Assembly (NCBI RefSeq): GCF_039555535.1
Contig: NZ_CP154630.1
Coordinates: 1,501,001 to 1,565,000 of the forward strand
Direction of reading: 5' to 3'
Length of the DNA stretch: 64,000 nt
Source of the DNA: Stenotrophomonas maltophilia
GTDB taxonomy: Bacteria > Pseudomonadota > Gammaproteobacteria > Xanthomonadales > Xanthomonadaceae
The notes under the pieces are model-generated. The model had not been told where the DNA came from, made no database searches, and saw only the letters and a program-made list of their open reading frames with translations. A program made the position numbers and the translations under genes. Positions 20,550-28,955 of this stretch are shown here, one piece after another; within the stretch, counting starts at the first letter, position 1, and each line of letters begins with the position of its first letter.

Positions 20550-20851
20550 TTACCCTTGGCCACATCCTTGCGCTTGGCGCGGTGCTGTTCGCCATCAGCC
20601 TGGCCGGCATCTTCCTCAACCGGAAGAACGTCATCGTCCTGCTGATGTCGATCGAACTGATGCTGCTGTCGGTGAACATCAATTTCGTCGGCTTCTCGCG
20701 TCAGCTGGGCGATCCGTCCGGCCAGCTGTTCGTGTTCTTCATCCTGACCGTCGCCGCCGCGGAAGCCGCCATCGGCCTGGCGATCCTGGTGACCCTGTTC
20801 CGTACCCGCCGCACGATCAATGTCGGCGAAGTCGATTCGCTGAAGGGCTGA
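20546..20851 (+). CDS. nuoK: NADH-quinone oxidoreductase subunit K
   Basis: NuoK is the MrpC-like subunit of the membrane arm. The 101-residue product has three helices with the two membrane Glu residues of the proton path, in [15 protein letters not shown] and [14 protein letters not shown] at 20546 overlaps the nuoJ stop. nuoL follows seven bases later. Confidence 0.96.
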   Translation: MITLGHILALGAVLFAISLAGIFLNRKNVIVLLMSIELMLLSVNINFVGFSRQLGDPSGQLFVFFILTVAAAEAAIGLAILVTLFRTRRTINVGEVDSLKG

Positions 20852-20858
20852 TCCACAG

Positions 20859-23018
20859 ATGGAAATCACTCTCTCCAAGAGTCTGTTGATCGCAGTGGTG
20901 CTTGCACCGCTGTTCGGCAGCATCATCGCCGGCCTGTTCGGTCGCCAGGTCAAGCGCTTCGGCGCGCAGACCATCACCATCCTCGGCGTCGCGGTAGCCT
21001 GCGGCCTGTCGATGTACACGTTCTACCAGCTGATGTGGGGCGGCGCGCAGCCGTTCAACCAGAACATCTACACGTTCTTCGAGGTTGGCCAGTACTCGGC
21101 CCACGTCGGCTTCATGGTCGACAAGCTGACCGCGATGATGATGGTGGTGGTGACCTTCGTGTCGCTGCTGGTCCACATCTACACGATCGGCTACATGCAG
21201 GACGATCCGGGCTACCAGCGGTTCTTCAGCTACATCTCGCTGTTCACCTTCTCGATGCTCACCCTGGTGATGAGCAACAACTTCCTGCAGCTGTTCTTCG
21301 GCTGGGAAGCGGTGGGCCTGGTGTCGTACCTGCTGATCGGCTTCTGGTTCAAGCGCCCGACCGCGATCTTCGCCAACATGAAGGCGTTCCTGGTCAACCG
21401 CGTTGGCGACTTCGGCTTCCTGCTGGGCATCGCCGGCGTGCTGTGGGTGTTCGGCACCCTGGACTACTCGCAGGTGTTCTCGCAGGCCGGCATGCTGGCT
21501 GACCCGCGCGCCCAGCTGCAGATCTGGGACGGCACGATCCTGGGCATGCAGCTGCTGAACGAGCCGGTGATCTGGTCGATCGCCACCGTCATCTGCATCT
21601 GCCTGTTCATCGGCGCCATGGGCAAGTCGGCCCAGGTCCCGCTGCATGTGTGGCTGCCGGACTCGATGGAAGGCCCGACCCCGATCTCGGCACTGATCCA
21701 CGCCGCGACGATGGTGACCGCCGGTATCTTCATGGTCACCCGCATGTCGCCGCTGTTCGAGCTGTCGCAGACCGCGCTGAACTTCGTGCTGTTCATCGGT
21801 GCCACCACCGCGTTCTTCACCGGCCTGATCGGCATCGTGCAGAACGACATCAAGCGCGTCGTCGCGTACTCCACGCTGTCGCAGCTGGGCTACATGACCG
21901 TCGCCCTGGGCGTGTCGGCCTACTCGGCCGCCGTGTTCCACCTGATGACCCACGCCTTCTTCAAGGCCCTGCTGTTCCTGGGCGCCGGCTCGGTCATCAT
22001 CGCGATGCACCATGAGCAGGACATGCGCAAGATGGGCGGGTTGCGCAAGTACATGCCGATCACCTTCATCACCATGTGGATCGGTACGCTGGCACTGGTC
22101 GGCACGCCGTTCTTCTCCGGCTTCTACTCGAAGGACACCATCATCGAGGCGGCCGAGATCCATGCCCACATGCAGAACAGCTGGGTGGCCACCTATGGCT
22201 ACTGGGCGGTGCTGGGTGGCGTGCTGGTGACCAGCTTCTACAGCTTCCGCCTGCTGTTCATGACCTTCCATGGCAAGGAACGCTTCCGCGACGCGCATGA
22301 CGATCATGGCCATGGCCATGACGATCACCACGCCGCCGACGCCCACCATGGCGATGCCCATGACGACCACGGCCATGGCCACGGTCCGCATGAGCCGCAT
22401 GAAACTCCGTGGGTGGTGACCCTGCCGCTGGTCCTGCTGGCCATCCCGTCGATCGCCATCGGTTTCTTCAGCATCGGTCCGATGCTGCACGGCACCGACT
22501 GGGCTGGCCACCATGCCCACGAGGCGATCAAGGGCCAGGCACAGACGTTCTTCACCGGCATCGTCGATTTCTACGATCCGGCCAAGAACACCGTGGCGTT
22601 CCTGGGTGAAGAGTTCCATGGCCCGGTCGCGTTCGCGCTGCACGGCATGATGCTGCCGCCGTTCTGGCTGACCCTGGCGGGCTTCCTGCTGGCTGCGCTG
22701 TTCTACCTGTGGAAGCCGGACCTGTCGGGCAAGGCACGCAAGACCTTCGCCCCGATCGTTTCGGTGCTGGAAAACAAGTACGGCTTCGACAAGCTGTGGA
22801 TCGATGGCTTTGCCGGCGGCAGCGTCAAGCTGGGCAAGGTCTCGCGCTGGATCGACAGCAACATCGTCGACGGCGTGGTCAATCTCTCGGCACGTGTTGT
22901 GGACGTTGCAGCCGGCGTGCTGCGTCGTACCCAATCCGGTTTCCTCTATCACTACGCCTTCGCGATGATCATCGGCCTGATTGCCCTGCTGGGCGTGCTG
23001 ATGCATTACCTGCGTTGA
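20859..23018 (+). CDS. nuoL: NADH-quinone oxidoreductase subunit L, with a His-rich loop
   Basis: NuoL is the distal antiporter-like proton channel with the long lateral helix. The 719-residue product, longer than the roughly 610 of E. coli, has the antiporter signatures FFGWEAVGLVSYLLIGF and WLPDSMEGPTPISALIHAAT. Between residues about 478 and 517 lies a loop with 14 His among about 40 residues, alternating with Asp and Gly (HDDHGHGHDDHH). It sits between two membrane segments and could bind metal ions. The C-terminal lateral helix region is present. Confidence 0.96.
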   Translation: MEITLSKSLLIAVVLAPLFGSIIAGLFGRQVKRFGAQTITILGVAVACGLSMYTFYQLMWGGAQPFNQNIYTFFEVGQYSAHVGFMVDKLTAMMMVVVTFVSLLVHIYTIGYMQDDPGYQRFFSYISLFTFSMLTLVMSNNFLQLFFGWEAVGLVSYLLIGFWFKRPTAIFANMKAFLVNRVGDFGFLLGIAGVLWVFGTLDYSQVFSQAGMLADPRAQLQIWDGTILGMQLLNEPVIWSIATVICICLFIGAMGKSAQVPLHVWLPDSMEGPTPISALIHAATMVTAGIFMVTRMSPLFELSQTALNFVLFIGATTAFFTGLIGIVQNDIKRVVAYSTLSQLGYMTVALGVSAYSAAVFHLMTHAFFKALLFLGAGSVIIAMHHEQDMRKMGGLRKYMPITFITMWIGTLALVGTPFFSGFYSKDTIIEAAEIHAHMQNSWVATYGYWAVLGGVLVTSFYSFRLLFMTFHGKERFRDAHDDHGHGHDDHHAADAHHGDAHDDHGHGHGPHEPHETPWVVTLPLVLLAIPSIAIGFFSIGPMLHGTDWAGHHAHEAIKGQAQTFFTGIVDFYDPAKNTVAFLGEEFHGPVAFALHGMMLPPFWLTLAGFLLAALFYLWKPDLSGKARKTFAPIVSVLENKYGFDKLWIDGFAGGSVKLGKVSRWIDSNIVDGVVNLSARVVDVAAGVLRRTQSGFLYHYAFAMIIGLIALLGVLMHYLR

Positions 23019-23041
23019 TGACCTGTACGGAATAAGAAGAC

Positions 23042-24550
23042 GTGTCGAACTGGCCTCTACTCAGTGTCCTCATCTGGCTGCCGATCATCGGTGGCGCCCT
23101 GATCCTTGCGATCCGTGATGCACAGACTGCCCGCTGGGCGTCGCTGGGCGTCGCGGTGCTCACCTTCGTTGCAAGCCTCTCGCTGCTGAGCGGCTACAAC
23201 GCGGGCATCGACGGTCTGCAGTTCGTCGAGACCCATGCCTGGATCCCGGCGTACAAGATCGGCTACAACCTGGGCGTGGACGGCATTGCCGTGGCGCTGA
23301 TCCTGCTGACCACCCTGGTCAGCGTGCTTGCCCTGATCGGCGCCTGGAGCGCCATCGACAAGCGCGTGAATCAGTACGTGGCGGCCTTCCTGATCCTGGA
23401 AGGCGTCACCGTCGGCATCTTCGCCGCGACGGACGCGATGCTGTTCTACGTGTTCTTCGAAGCCATGCTGATCCCGATGTTCCTGATCATCGGTGTCTGG
23501 GGCGGCCCGCGCCGCATCTACGCTGCGCTGAAGTTCTTCCTGTACACCTTCCTCGGCTCGGTGCTGATGCTGGTGGCGCTGATCTACCTGTACATGAAGG
23601 GCGGCAGCTTCCAGCTGGCCGACCTGTACGCACTGCCGCTGTCGGCCAAGGAACAGACCTGGATCTTCTTCGCCTTCCTGATCGCCTTCGCGGTCAAGGT
23701 GCCGATGTTCCCGGTCCACACCTGGCTGCCGGACGCCCACGTGGAAGCGCCGACCGCCGGTTCGGTGATCCTGGCCGCCATCGCGCTGAAGATCGGTGGC
23801 TACGGTTTCCTGCGTTTCAACCTGCCGATCGTTCCGGACGCCTCGCAGGAATGGGCGTGGCTGGTGATCGCGCTGTCGCTGATCGCGGTGATCTACGTCG
23901 GCCTGGTCGCCCTGGTGCAGGACGACATGAAGAAGCTGATCGCCTATTCGTCGATCGCGCACATGGGCTTCGTCACCCTGGGCACCTTCATCGCCCTGTG
24001 GCTGGTGCGTGAAGCCGGCAACGCCGACGCCGCCCGCCTGGGCCTGCAGGGCGCCATGGTGCAGATGATCTCGCATGGCTTCGTGTCCGGCGCGATGTTC
24101 TCCTGCGTCGGCGTGCTGTACGACCGCATGCACAGCCGCCGCATCGCCGATTACGGCGGCGTGGTCAACGTGATGCCGTGGTTCGCCACCTTCGCCATGC
24201 TGTTCTTCATGGCCAACGCGGGCCTGCCGGGCACCAGCGGTTTCGTCGGCGAGTTCATGGTCATCCTGTCGGCCTTCCAGCGTAATCCGTGGATCGCACT
24301 GGGCGCGGCCACCACCCTGATCATCGGCGCCGCCTACACCCTGTGGCTGTACAAGCGCATCTTCTTCGGCGAAGTGGCCAACAGCCACGTGGCCGAACTG
24401 AAGGACATCAACGGCCGCGAATGGCTGGTGCTGGGCGTGTTCGCCATCGGCGTGCTGGCCCTGGGCATCTACCCCAAGCCGCTGACCGACCTGATGGAGC
24501 CCTCGATCGCGAAGCTGGCGATGCAGATCGCATCCAGCAAGCTGCTGTAA
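23042..24550 (+). CDS. nuoM: NADH-quinone oxidoreductase subunit M
   Basis: NuoM is the middle antiporter-like subunit of the membrane arm. The 502-residue product has about 14 helices, the Glu of the proton path in FFEAMLIPMFLIIG, and the antiporter motif TWLPDAHVEAPTAGSVILA. GTG at 23042 is the only sensible start and gives MSNWPLLSVLIWLP. It follows nuoL by 23 bases. Confidence 0.96.
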   Translation: MSNWPLLSVLIWLPIIGGALILAIRDAQTARWASLGVAVLTFVASLSLLSGYNAGIDGLQFVETHAWIPAYKIGYNLGVDGIAVALILLTTLVSVLALIGAWSAIDKRVNQYVAAFLILEGVTVGIFAATDAMLFYVFFEAMLIPMFLIIGVWGGPRRIYAALKFFLYTFLGSVLMLVALIYLYMKGGSFQLADLYALPLSAKEQTWIFFAFLIAFAVKVPMFPVHTWLPDAHVEAPTAGSVILAAIALKIGGYGFLRFNLPIVPDASQEWAWLVIALSLIAVIYVGLVALVQDDMKKLIAYSSIAHMGFVTLGTFIALWLVREAGNADAARLGLQGAMVQMISHGFVSGAMFSCVGVLYDRMHSRRIADYGGVVNVMPWFATFAMLFFMANAGLPGTSGFVGEFMVILSAFQRNPWIALGAATTLIIGAAYTLWLYKRIFFGEVANSHVAELKDINGREWLVLGVFAIGVLALGIYPKPLTDLMEPSIAKLAMQIASSKLL

Positions 24551-24565
24551 TTCCAGGATTTGATG

Positions 24566-26026
24566 ATGACCACCTCGCCGCTGCTGCCATTGACCGCCGC
24601 TGACCTGCCACCGCTCGCTCCCGAGCTGGTGCTGATCGGCAGCGCCTTCGCCCTGATGATCCTCGACCTGTTCGTCAGCAACCGGAACAAGATCGTCACC
24701 CACCTGTTCTCGCTCGCTGCGCTGGCCGTGGTGCTGTTCACGCTGGCCACCGGCGTGGGCGGGCAGGGGGAGGTCTTCCATGGCATGTTCGTGCGCGATA
24801 CCGCCGCGGACGTGATGAAGACCGGGATCGTGCTGCTCAGCGGCCTGACCCTGGTCTACGGCTGGCGCTATCTGCGCGACCGCAATCTGTTCCAGGGCGA
24901 GATCCCGGTGCTGATCCTGTTCGGCACTGCCGGCATGATGATCCTGGTCTCGGCCGGCAGCCTGCTGATGGTCTACCTGGGCCTGGAACTGCTGGCGCTG
25001 TGCTCCTACGCCCTGGTCGCCAGCAACCGTGAAAACGGCCTGGCCTCGGAAGCGGCGATGAAGTACATCGTGCTCGGCTCGCTGGCCTCGGGCCTGCTGC
25101 TGTACGGCATGTCGCTGATCTACGGCGCCACCGGCAGCCTGCACCTGGACGTGATCCGTGACGCCATCCCGCACTCGGAAGAGCGCGTGCTGCTGATCAC
25201 CGGTGCGGTGTTCATGATCGCCGGCGTTGCCTTCAAGCTGGGTGCCGCGCCGTTCCACATGTGGCTGCCCGACGTGTACCAGGGTGCCCCGGCGCCGATC
25301 GCGCTGTTCATCAGCTCGGCACCGAAGCTGGCCGCCTTCGGCATGGCCTACCGCCTGCTGGAAATGGGCGTGGGCCCGCTGTCGACCGAACTGCAGCTGC
25401 TGATCGCCGGCCTGGCCGCGGTCTCGCTGGTCATCGGCAACCTGATGGCCATCGCGCAGAGCAACCTCAAGCGCATGCTGGCGTTCTCCACCGTCTCGCA
25501 CATCGGCTTCCTGCTGATGGGCATCGCCGGTGGTGGCGCGCAGGGCTATGCAGCAGCGCTGTTCTACGCACTGGCCTACGCCATCATGTCCACCGCCGCC
25601 TTCGGCGCGATCATCGCGCTGTCGCGTGCCGGCTTTGAAGCCGAGAACATCGAGGACTTCAAAGGCCTCAATGCCCGCAACCCGTGGATGGCCGGCCTGG
25701 TGCTGTGCATCATGGCGTCGCTGGCCGGCATCCCGCCGTTCCTGGGCTTCTGGACCAAGCTGGCGGTGCTGGGCGCGGCCGTCAACGGCGGCCTGCTGTG
25801 GCTGGCCATCCTCGGCGTGCTGTGCGCCGTGGTCGGCTGCTTCTACTACCTGCGCGTCATCAAGGTCATGTACTTCGATGAGCCGGTGGGCGAGGCCATG
25901 CCGCGCAGCAACGACCGCGTGCTGGGCCTGGTGCTGGGCGTGAACGCGCTGGCGCTGCTGGCGCTGGGCCTGGCCTGGAACCCGATCATGGTCTGGTGCC
26001 AGCAGGCATTTGCGCATCTTGCATAA
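24566..26026 (+). CDS. nuoN: NADH-quinone oxidoreductase subunit N
   Basis: NuoN is the third antiporter-like subunit, next to NuoK. The 486-residue product has about 14 membrane helices, the Glu in VYLGLELLALCSYAL and the Lys-bearing segment VAFKLGAAPFHMWLPDVYQG. Two ATGs in a row (24563, 24566) follow AGGA at 24555-24558; the second has the more usual spacing. It closes the nuo operon. No hairpin terminator is evident before the tRNA promoter that begins four bases downstream. Confidence 0.95.
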   Translation: MTTSPLLPLTAADLPPLAPELVLIGSAFALMILDLFVSNRNKIVTHLFSLAALAVVLFTLATGVGGQGEVFHGMFVRDTAADVMKTGIVLLSGLTLVYGWRYLRDRNLFQGEIPVLILFGTAGMMILVSAGSLLMVYLGLELLALCSYALVASNRENGLASEAAMKYIVLGSLASGLLLYGMSLIYGATGSLHLDVIRDAIPHSEERVLLITGAVFMIAGVAFKLGAAPFHMWLPDVYQGAPAPIALFISSAPKLAAFGMAYRLLEMGVGPLSTELQLLIAGLAAVSLVIGNLMAIAQSNLKRMLAFSTVSHIGFLLMGIAGGGAQGYAAALFYALAYAIMSTAAFGAIIALSRAGFEAENIEDFKGLNARNPWMAGLVLCIMASLAGIPPFLGFWTKLAVLGAAVNGGLLWLAILGVLCAVVGCFYYLRVIKVMYFDEPVGEAMPRSNDRVLGLVLGVNALALLALGLAWNPIMVWCQQAFAHLA

Positions 26027-26029
26027 AAG

Positions 26030-26058
26030 TTGACACAAAGCTGCGCGATTCGTGTAAT
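26030..26058 (+). promoter_or_regulatory. Promoter of the first initiator tRNA gene
   Basis: A perfect -35 TTGACA (26030-26035) and a -10 TGTAAT (26053-26058) are separated by 17 bases. They stand about 95 bases before the tRNA, so the precursor has a sizeable 5' leader. Confidence 0.75.
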
Positions 26059-26153
26059 ATGCGCAGCCTGAGTTGTCACTGCAGCGGTTCAGCCAGAACA
26101 TCGTTGCGGTAGCCCTCCTCGAAAGAGCAGGGCAGCAGTTCAAACACTTCCGG

Positions 26154-26230
26154 TGCGGGGTGGAGCAGTCTGGCAGCTCGTCGGGCTCATAACCCGAAGG
26201 TCGCAGGTTCAAATCCTGCCCCCGCTACCA
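26154..26230 (+). tRNA. Initiator tRNA-fMet (anticodon CAT), copy 1
   Basis: The 77-base gene has an encoded CCA. The initiator features are plain: positions 1 and 72 are T and T and do not pair, and the anticodon stem has three consecutive G-C pairs (GGGCTCATAACCC). Copy 2 is identical over the mature sequence. Its place just before rimP matches metY of E. coli. Confidence 0.96.
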
Positions 26231-26274
26231 ACACATCGAATCGGCGCCAACCAGTTCGATGAATGAGGAAAAGC

Positions 26275-26303
26275 TTGCAGGTTTTGAAGTTATGCCTCAT
26301 AAT
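26275..26303 (+). promoter_or_regulatory. Promoter of the second initiator tRNA gene
   Basis: TTGCAG (26275-26280) and CATAAT (26298-26303) are 17 bases apart. The predicted start lies a few bases before the mature 5' end, giving copy 2 its own short transcript. Confidence 0.65.
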
Positions 26304-26314
26304 TCCGCTTCTGA

Positions 26315-26391
26315 TGCGGGGTGGAGCAGTCTGGCAGCTCGTCGGGCTCATAACCCGAAGGTCGCAGGTTCAAATCCTGCCCCCGCTACCA
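26315..26391 (+). tRNA. Initiator tRNA-fMet (anticodon CAT), copy 2
   Basis: The mature sequence matches copy 1 (77 bases, encoded CCA, unpaired T1/T72). The two genes are 84 bases apart with unrelated flanking sequence. Together they raise the dose of initiator tRNA. Confidence 0.96.
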
Positions 26392-26402
26392 AGTAAAGAG
26401 AT

Positions 26403-26436
26403 CGCCTTCGAAGTCCTGCTTCGAGGGCGTTTTTCT
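26403..26436 (+). terminator. Intrinsic terminator after the tRNA-fMet genes
   Basis: CGCCTTCGAAG and CTTCGAGGGCG form an 11-position stem with one mismatch around a five-base loop, followed by TTTTTC. Confidence 0.85.
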
Positions 26437-26463
26437 TTGGGTCTGCGTCGTTTTCGCTGGGTT

Positions 26464-26504
26464 GGGGTCAGATCCCTTTTCCAGAGGAAAAGGGATCTGA
26501 CCCC
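26464..26504. repeat. GGGGTCAGATCC inverted repeat
   Basis: The arms GGGGTCAGATCCCTTTTCC and its exact complement enclose a three-base centre. Related elements occur at 62632-62672 and 62706-62744 with slightly different arms, so this is a dispersed intergenic family distinct from the GTAG palindromes. Confidence 0.8.
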
Positions 26505-26515
26505 TGGCCCGCACC

Positions 26516-26544
26516 TTGCACCAGCGCGGTGCAGCCGCTATCAT
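26516..26544 (+). promoter_or_regulatory. Promoter of the rimP-nusA-infB operon
   Basis: TTGCAC (26516-26521) and TATCAT (26539-26544) are 17 bases apart. The resulting leader of about 205 bases contains several hairpins before rimP. Confidence 0.65.
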
Positions 26545-26756
26545 CAGCGGCCTAGCAGTACCCCTGAAGGCGGCCTCCCGGCGGGAGTCCGGACCCGGAA
26601 GGAGGGCCGCAACCGGCAGGCACTGCAGGTTGCAACCGGAATCCAGTCACCGGAGTCTTTCCGGAAAAGGGGCCCAGCGGGCCCTTTGTCGTTTCCGGGG
26701 CGTCATGTTTTCACGCCGGCCAAGGCTGGCACCCAACCAAGAGATCAAGGCAGGCT
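26545..26756 (+). promoter_or_regulatory. Structured 5' leader of rimP
   Basis: The untranslated leader holds three hairpins: CTCCC/GGGAG at 26575-26587, GCAACC/GGTTGC at 26609-26633, and a GC-rich stem built on GGGCCC/GGGCCC at 26667-26687 that is followed by TTTG. The last is terminator-like but weak. No leader peptide rich in one amino acid was seen. A role in NusA-dependent control is inference. Confidence 0.4.
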
Positions 26757-27347
26757 GTGAGCGACAAGGCAACCGACATCGCGAATCTGCTCGCCCCGAC
26801 CGTTGTGTCGCTGGGCCTGGAGCTGCTGGGCGTTGAGTATCTGCCGGCCCCCGGCGGTGCGACCCTGCGCCTTTACATCGACGTGCCGCTGGCTGAACAG
26901 CCCGAGCGCATCATCAATGTCGACGACTGCGAGCGGGTCAGCCGCGAAGTGTCGGCGCAGCTGGACGTCGAAGACCCGATCAGCGGCAATTACACGCTGG
27001 AAGTGTCCTCGCCGGGCGTGGATCGCCCGCTGTTCAACCTGGAGCAGTTCGCTCGCCACCAGGGTGAATCGGCCAAGGTCACGCTGAAGCTGCCGCAGGA
27101 CAACCGTCGTCGCCTGCAGGGCCGTATCGAGGCGACCGACGAGGCCGCAGGCACCATCACCTTCATCGTCGACAAGACCGAAGTGGTGGTGTCGGCCGAC
27201 AACATCGACAAGGCACGGATCATGCCCGACTGGGTGGCGCTGGGGCTGGCCCCGAGCAAGCCGACCGGTCCGGCACCGAAGCGTCCGAAGCCGAACACGA
27301 ATTCTTCTTCCAACGAGCCGGCGGCAAAGAAGCCGCGCGCGGAGTGA
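26757..27347 (+). CDS. rimP: Ribosome maturation factor RimP
   Basis: RimP assists late assembly of the 30S subunit. The 196-residue product has the N-terminal alpha/beta domain with [22 protein letters not shown] and the motif [16 protein letters not shown], then the C-terminal Sm-like domain starting after [13 protein letters not shown] basic Pro/Lys/Asn-rich tail (residues 165-196) exceeds the E. coli length. GTG at 26757 is the start. nusA follows four bases after the stop. Confidence 0.95.
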   Translation: MSDKATDIANLLAPTVVSLGLELLGVEYLPAPGGATLRLYIDVPLAEQPERIINVDDCERVSREVSAQLDVEDPISGNYTLEVSSPGVDRPLFNLEQFARHQGESAKVTLKLPQDNRRRLQGRIEATDEAAGTITFIVDKTEVVVSADNIDKARIMPDWVALGLAPSKPTGPAPKRPKPNTNSSSNEPAAKKPRAE

Positions 27348-27351
27348 GCCA

Positions 27352-28863
27352 ATGAGCAAGGAACTGTTGCTGGTAGTCGACGCGGTCGCCAACGAGAAGG
27401 GCGTGCCGCGTGAAGTGATCTTCGATGCCATCGAGGCCGCCCTGGCCTCGGCAGCGAAGAAGCGCTATCCCGACGAGGAAGTGCTGACCCGTGTGGTCAT
27501 CGACCACAAGGATGGCAGCTACGAAACCTACCGCCGCTGGGAAGTGGTGGCCGATGACGTGGTCATGGAATCGCCGGACCGCCAGATCCGCCTGATGGAT
27601 GCCGTCGATGAAGCCGAAGGCGTGGACGTCGGCGACTACATCGAAGAGCAGATCGAGAACCCGGACTTCGGCCGCATCGCCGCCCAGGCCGCCAAGCAGG
27701 TCATCGTCCAGCGCGTGCGCGAAGCCGAGCGCCAGCAGGTCGTGGATGCGTGGAAGGATCGCGTCGGCGAACTGATCACCGGTGTGGTCAAGCGTGCCGA
27801 GCGCGGCAACATCTACGTCGACCTCGGTGGCAACGCCGAAGGCTTCATCCCGAAGGACAAGGGCATTCCGCGCGACGTGCTGCGCGCCGGCGACCGCGTG
27901 CGCGGCTACCTGGCAGAAGTCCGTTCGGAACCGCGTGGTCCGCAGCTGTTCATCAGCCGCGCCGCCCCGGAATTCATGATCGAGCTGTTCAAGCTGGAAG
28001 TGCCGGAAGTCGGCCAGGGCCTGGTGGAAATCAAGGCCTGTGCCCGCGATCCTGGCGACCGCGCCAAGATTGCCGTGCTCGCCCACGACCAGCGCACCGA
28101 TCCTATCGGCGCCTGCATCGGCATGCGCGGTTCGCGCGTGCAGGCCGTGTCCAACGAGCTCAATGGCGAGCGCGTGGACATCGTGCTGTGGAACGACAAC
28201 CCGGCCAACTTCGTCATCAACGCGATGGCACCGGCCGAAGTGCAGTCGATCATCGTCGATGAAGACAAGCACTCGATGGACCTGGCCGTCGCTGAAGACC
28301 GCCTGGCCCAGGCGATCGGCAAGGGCGGCCAGAACGTGCGCCTTGCCAGCCGCCTGACCGGCTGGCAGCTCAACGTGATGACCCAGGACCAGGTCACCGC
28401 CAAGTCGGAAGCCGAGCAGGCTTCGGCCCGCCAGCTGTTCATGGACAAGCTGGAAGTGGACGAAGAGATCGCCGGCATCCTGGTCAGCGAAGGCTTCGGC
28501 ACCGTCGAGGAAATCGCTTATGTCCCGGTCGGCGAACTGCTGGCCGTGGAAGGTTTCGACGAAGACATCGTCGAAGAGCTGCGCGCTCGTGCCCGCGATG
28601 CGCTGCTCAATGAGGCCCTGGCAGTCGAGGAAGGCCTTGAAGACGGCCAGCCGGCGCAGGACCTGCTGTCCCTGAAGGGCATGGACGAAGCCACCGCGTA
28701 TGCGCTGGCCGGCCACGGCGTGCGTACCAGCGAGGACCTGTCCGACCTGGCCGCCGACGAGGTCATGGACTTCGGCATCGAAGGACTGGATCAGGCGCGC
28801 GCCGCTGCGCTGATCCTGGCCGCCCGTGCCGAAGAGATCGCCCGACTGGAACGCGGCGAATGA
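27352..28863 (+). CDS. nusA: Transcription elongation/termination factor NusA
   Basis: NusA binds RNA polymerase and nascent RNA and modulates pausing, termination and antitermination. The 503-residue product has the N-terminal polymerase-binding domain (residues 1-125), an S1 domain (about 135-200), two KH domains (GACIGMRGSRVQAV and AQAIGKGGQNVRLAS), and two C-terminal acidic helix-hairpin-helix repeats (about 365-490). The length matches the proteobacterial type with acidic repeats. The order rimP-nusA-infB is conserved. Confidence 0.97.
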   Translation: MSKELLLVVDAVANEKGVPREVIFDAIEAALASAAKKRYPDEEVLTRVVIDHKDGSYETYRRWEVVADDVVMESPDRQIRLMDAVDEAEGVDVGDYIEEQIENPDFGRIAAQAAKQVIVQRVREAERQQVVDAWKDRVGELITGVVKRAERGNIYVDLGGNAEGFIPKDKGIPRDVLRAGDRVRGYLAEVRSEPRGPQLFISRAAPEFMIELFKLEVPEVGQGLVEIKACARDPGDRAKIAVLAHDQRTDPIGACIGMRGSRVQAVSNELNGERVDIVLWNDNPANFVINAMAPAEVQSIIVDEDKHSMDLAVAEDRLAQAIGKGGQNVRLASRLTGWQLNVMTQDQVTAKSEAEQASARQLFMDKLEVDEEIAGILVSEGFGTVEEIAYVPVGELLAVEGFDEDIVEELRARARDALLNEALAVEEGLEDGQPAQDLLSLKGMDEATAYALAGHGVRTSEDLSDLAADEVMDFGIEGLDQARAAALILAARAEEIARLERGE

Positions 28864-28879
28864 GCCGGCAATGAACAGG

Positions 28880-28898
28880 GCCCTGAGCCGCTCAGGGC
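28880..28898 (+). repeat. Hairpin in the nusA-infB gap
   Basis: GCCCTGAG - CCG - CTCAGGGC is a perfect 8-bp stem in the 92-base gap, followed by GTAGAAT and no T-run. It may be an RNA processing or stability element. Confidence 0.5.
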
Positions 28899-28955
28899 GT
28901 AGAATCCGCGCCACCTCCAGATGCGGGGGGGCGCCCACAAGATCATAGGATCCGA

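Noticed and set aside
23057..26212. A 1051-codon open frame on the minus strand across nuoM/nuoN
   Set aside because: Codon-position shadow of GC-rich genes: low-complexity His/Gln/Arg/Asp translation, no domains, and fully antisense to real complex I genes.
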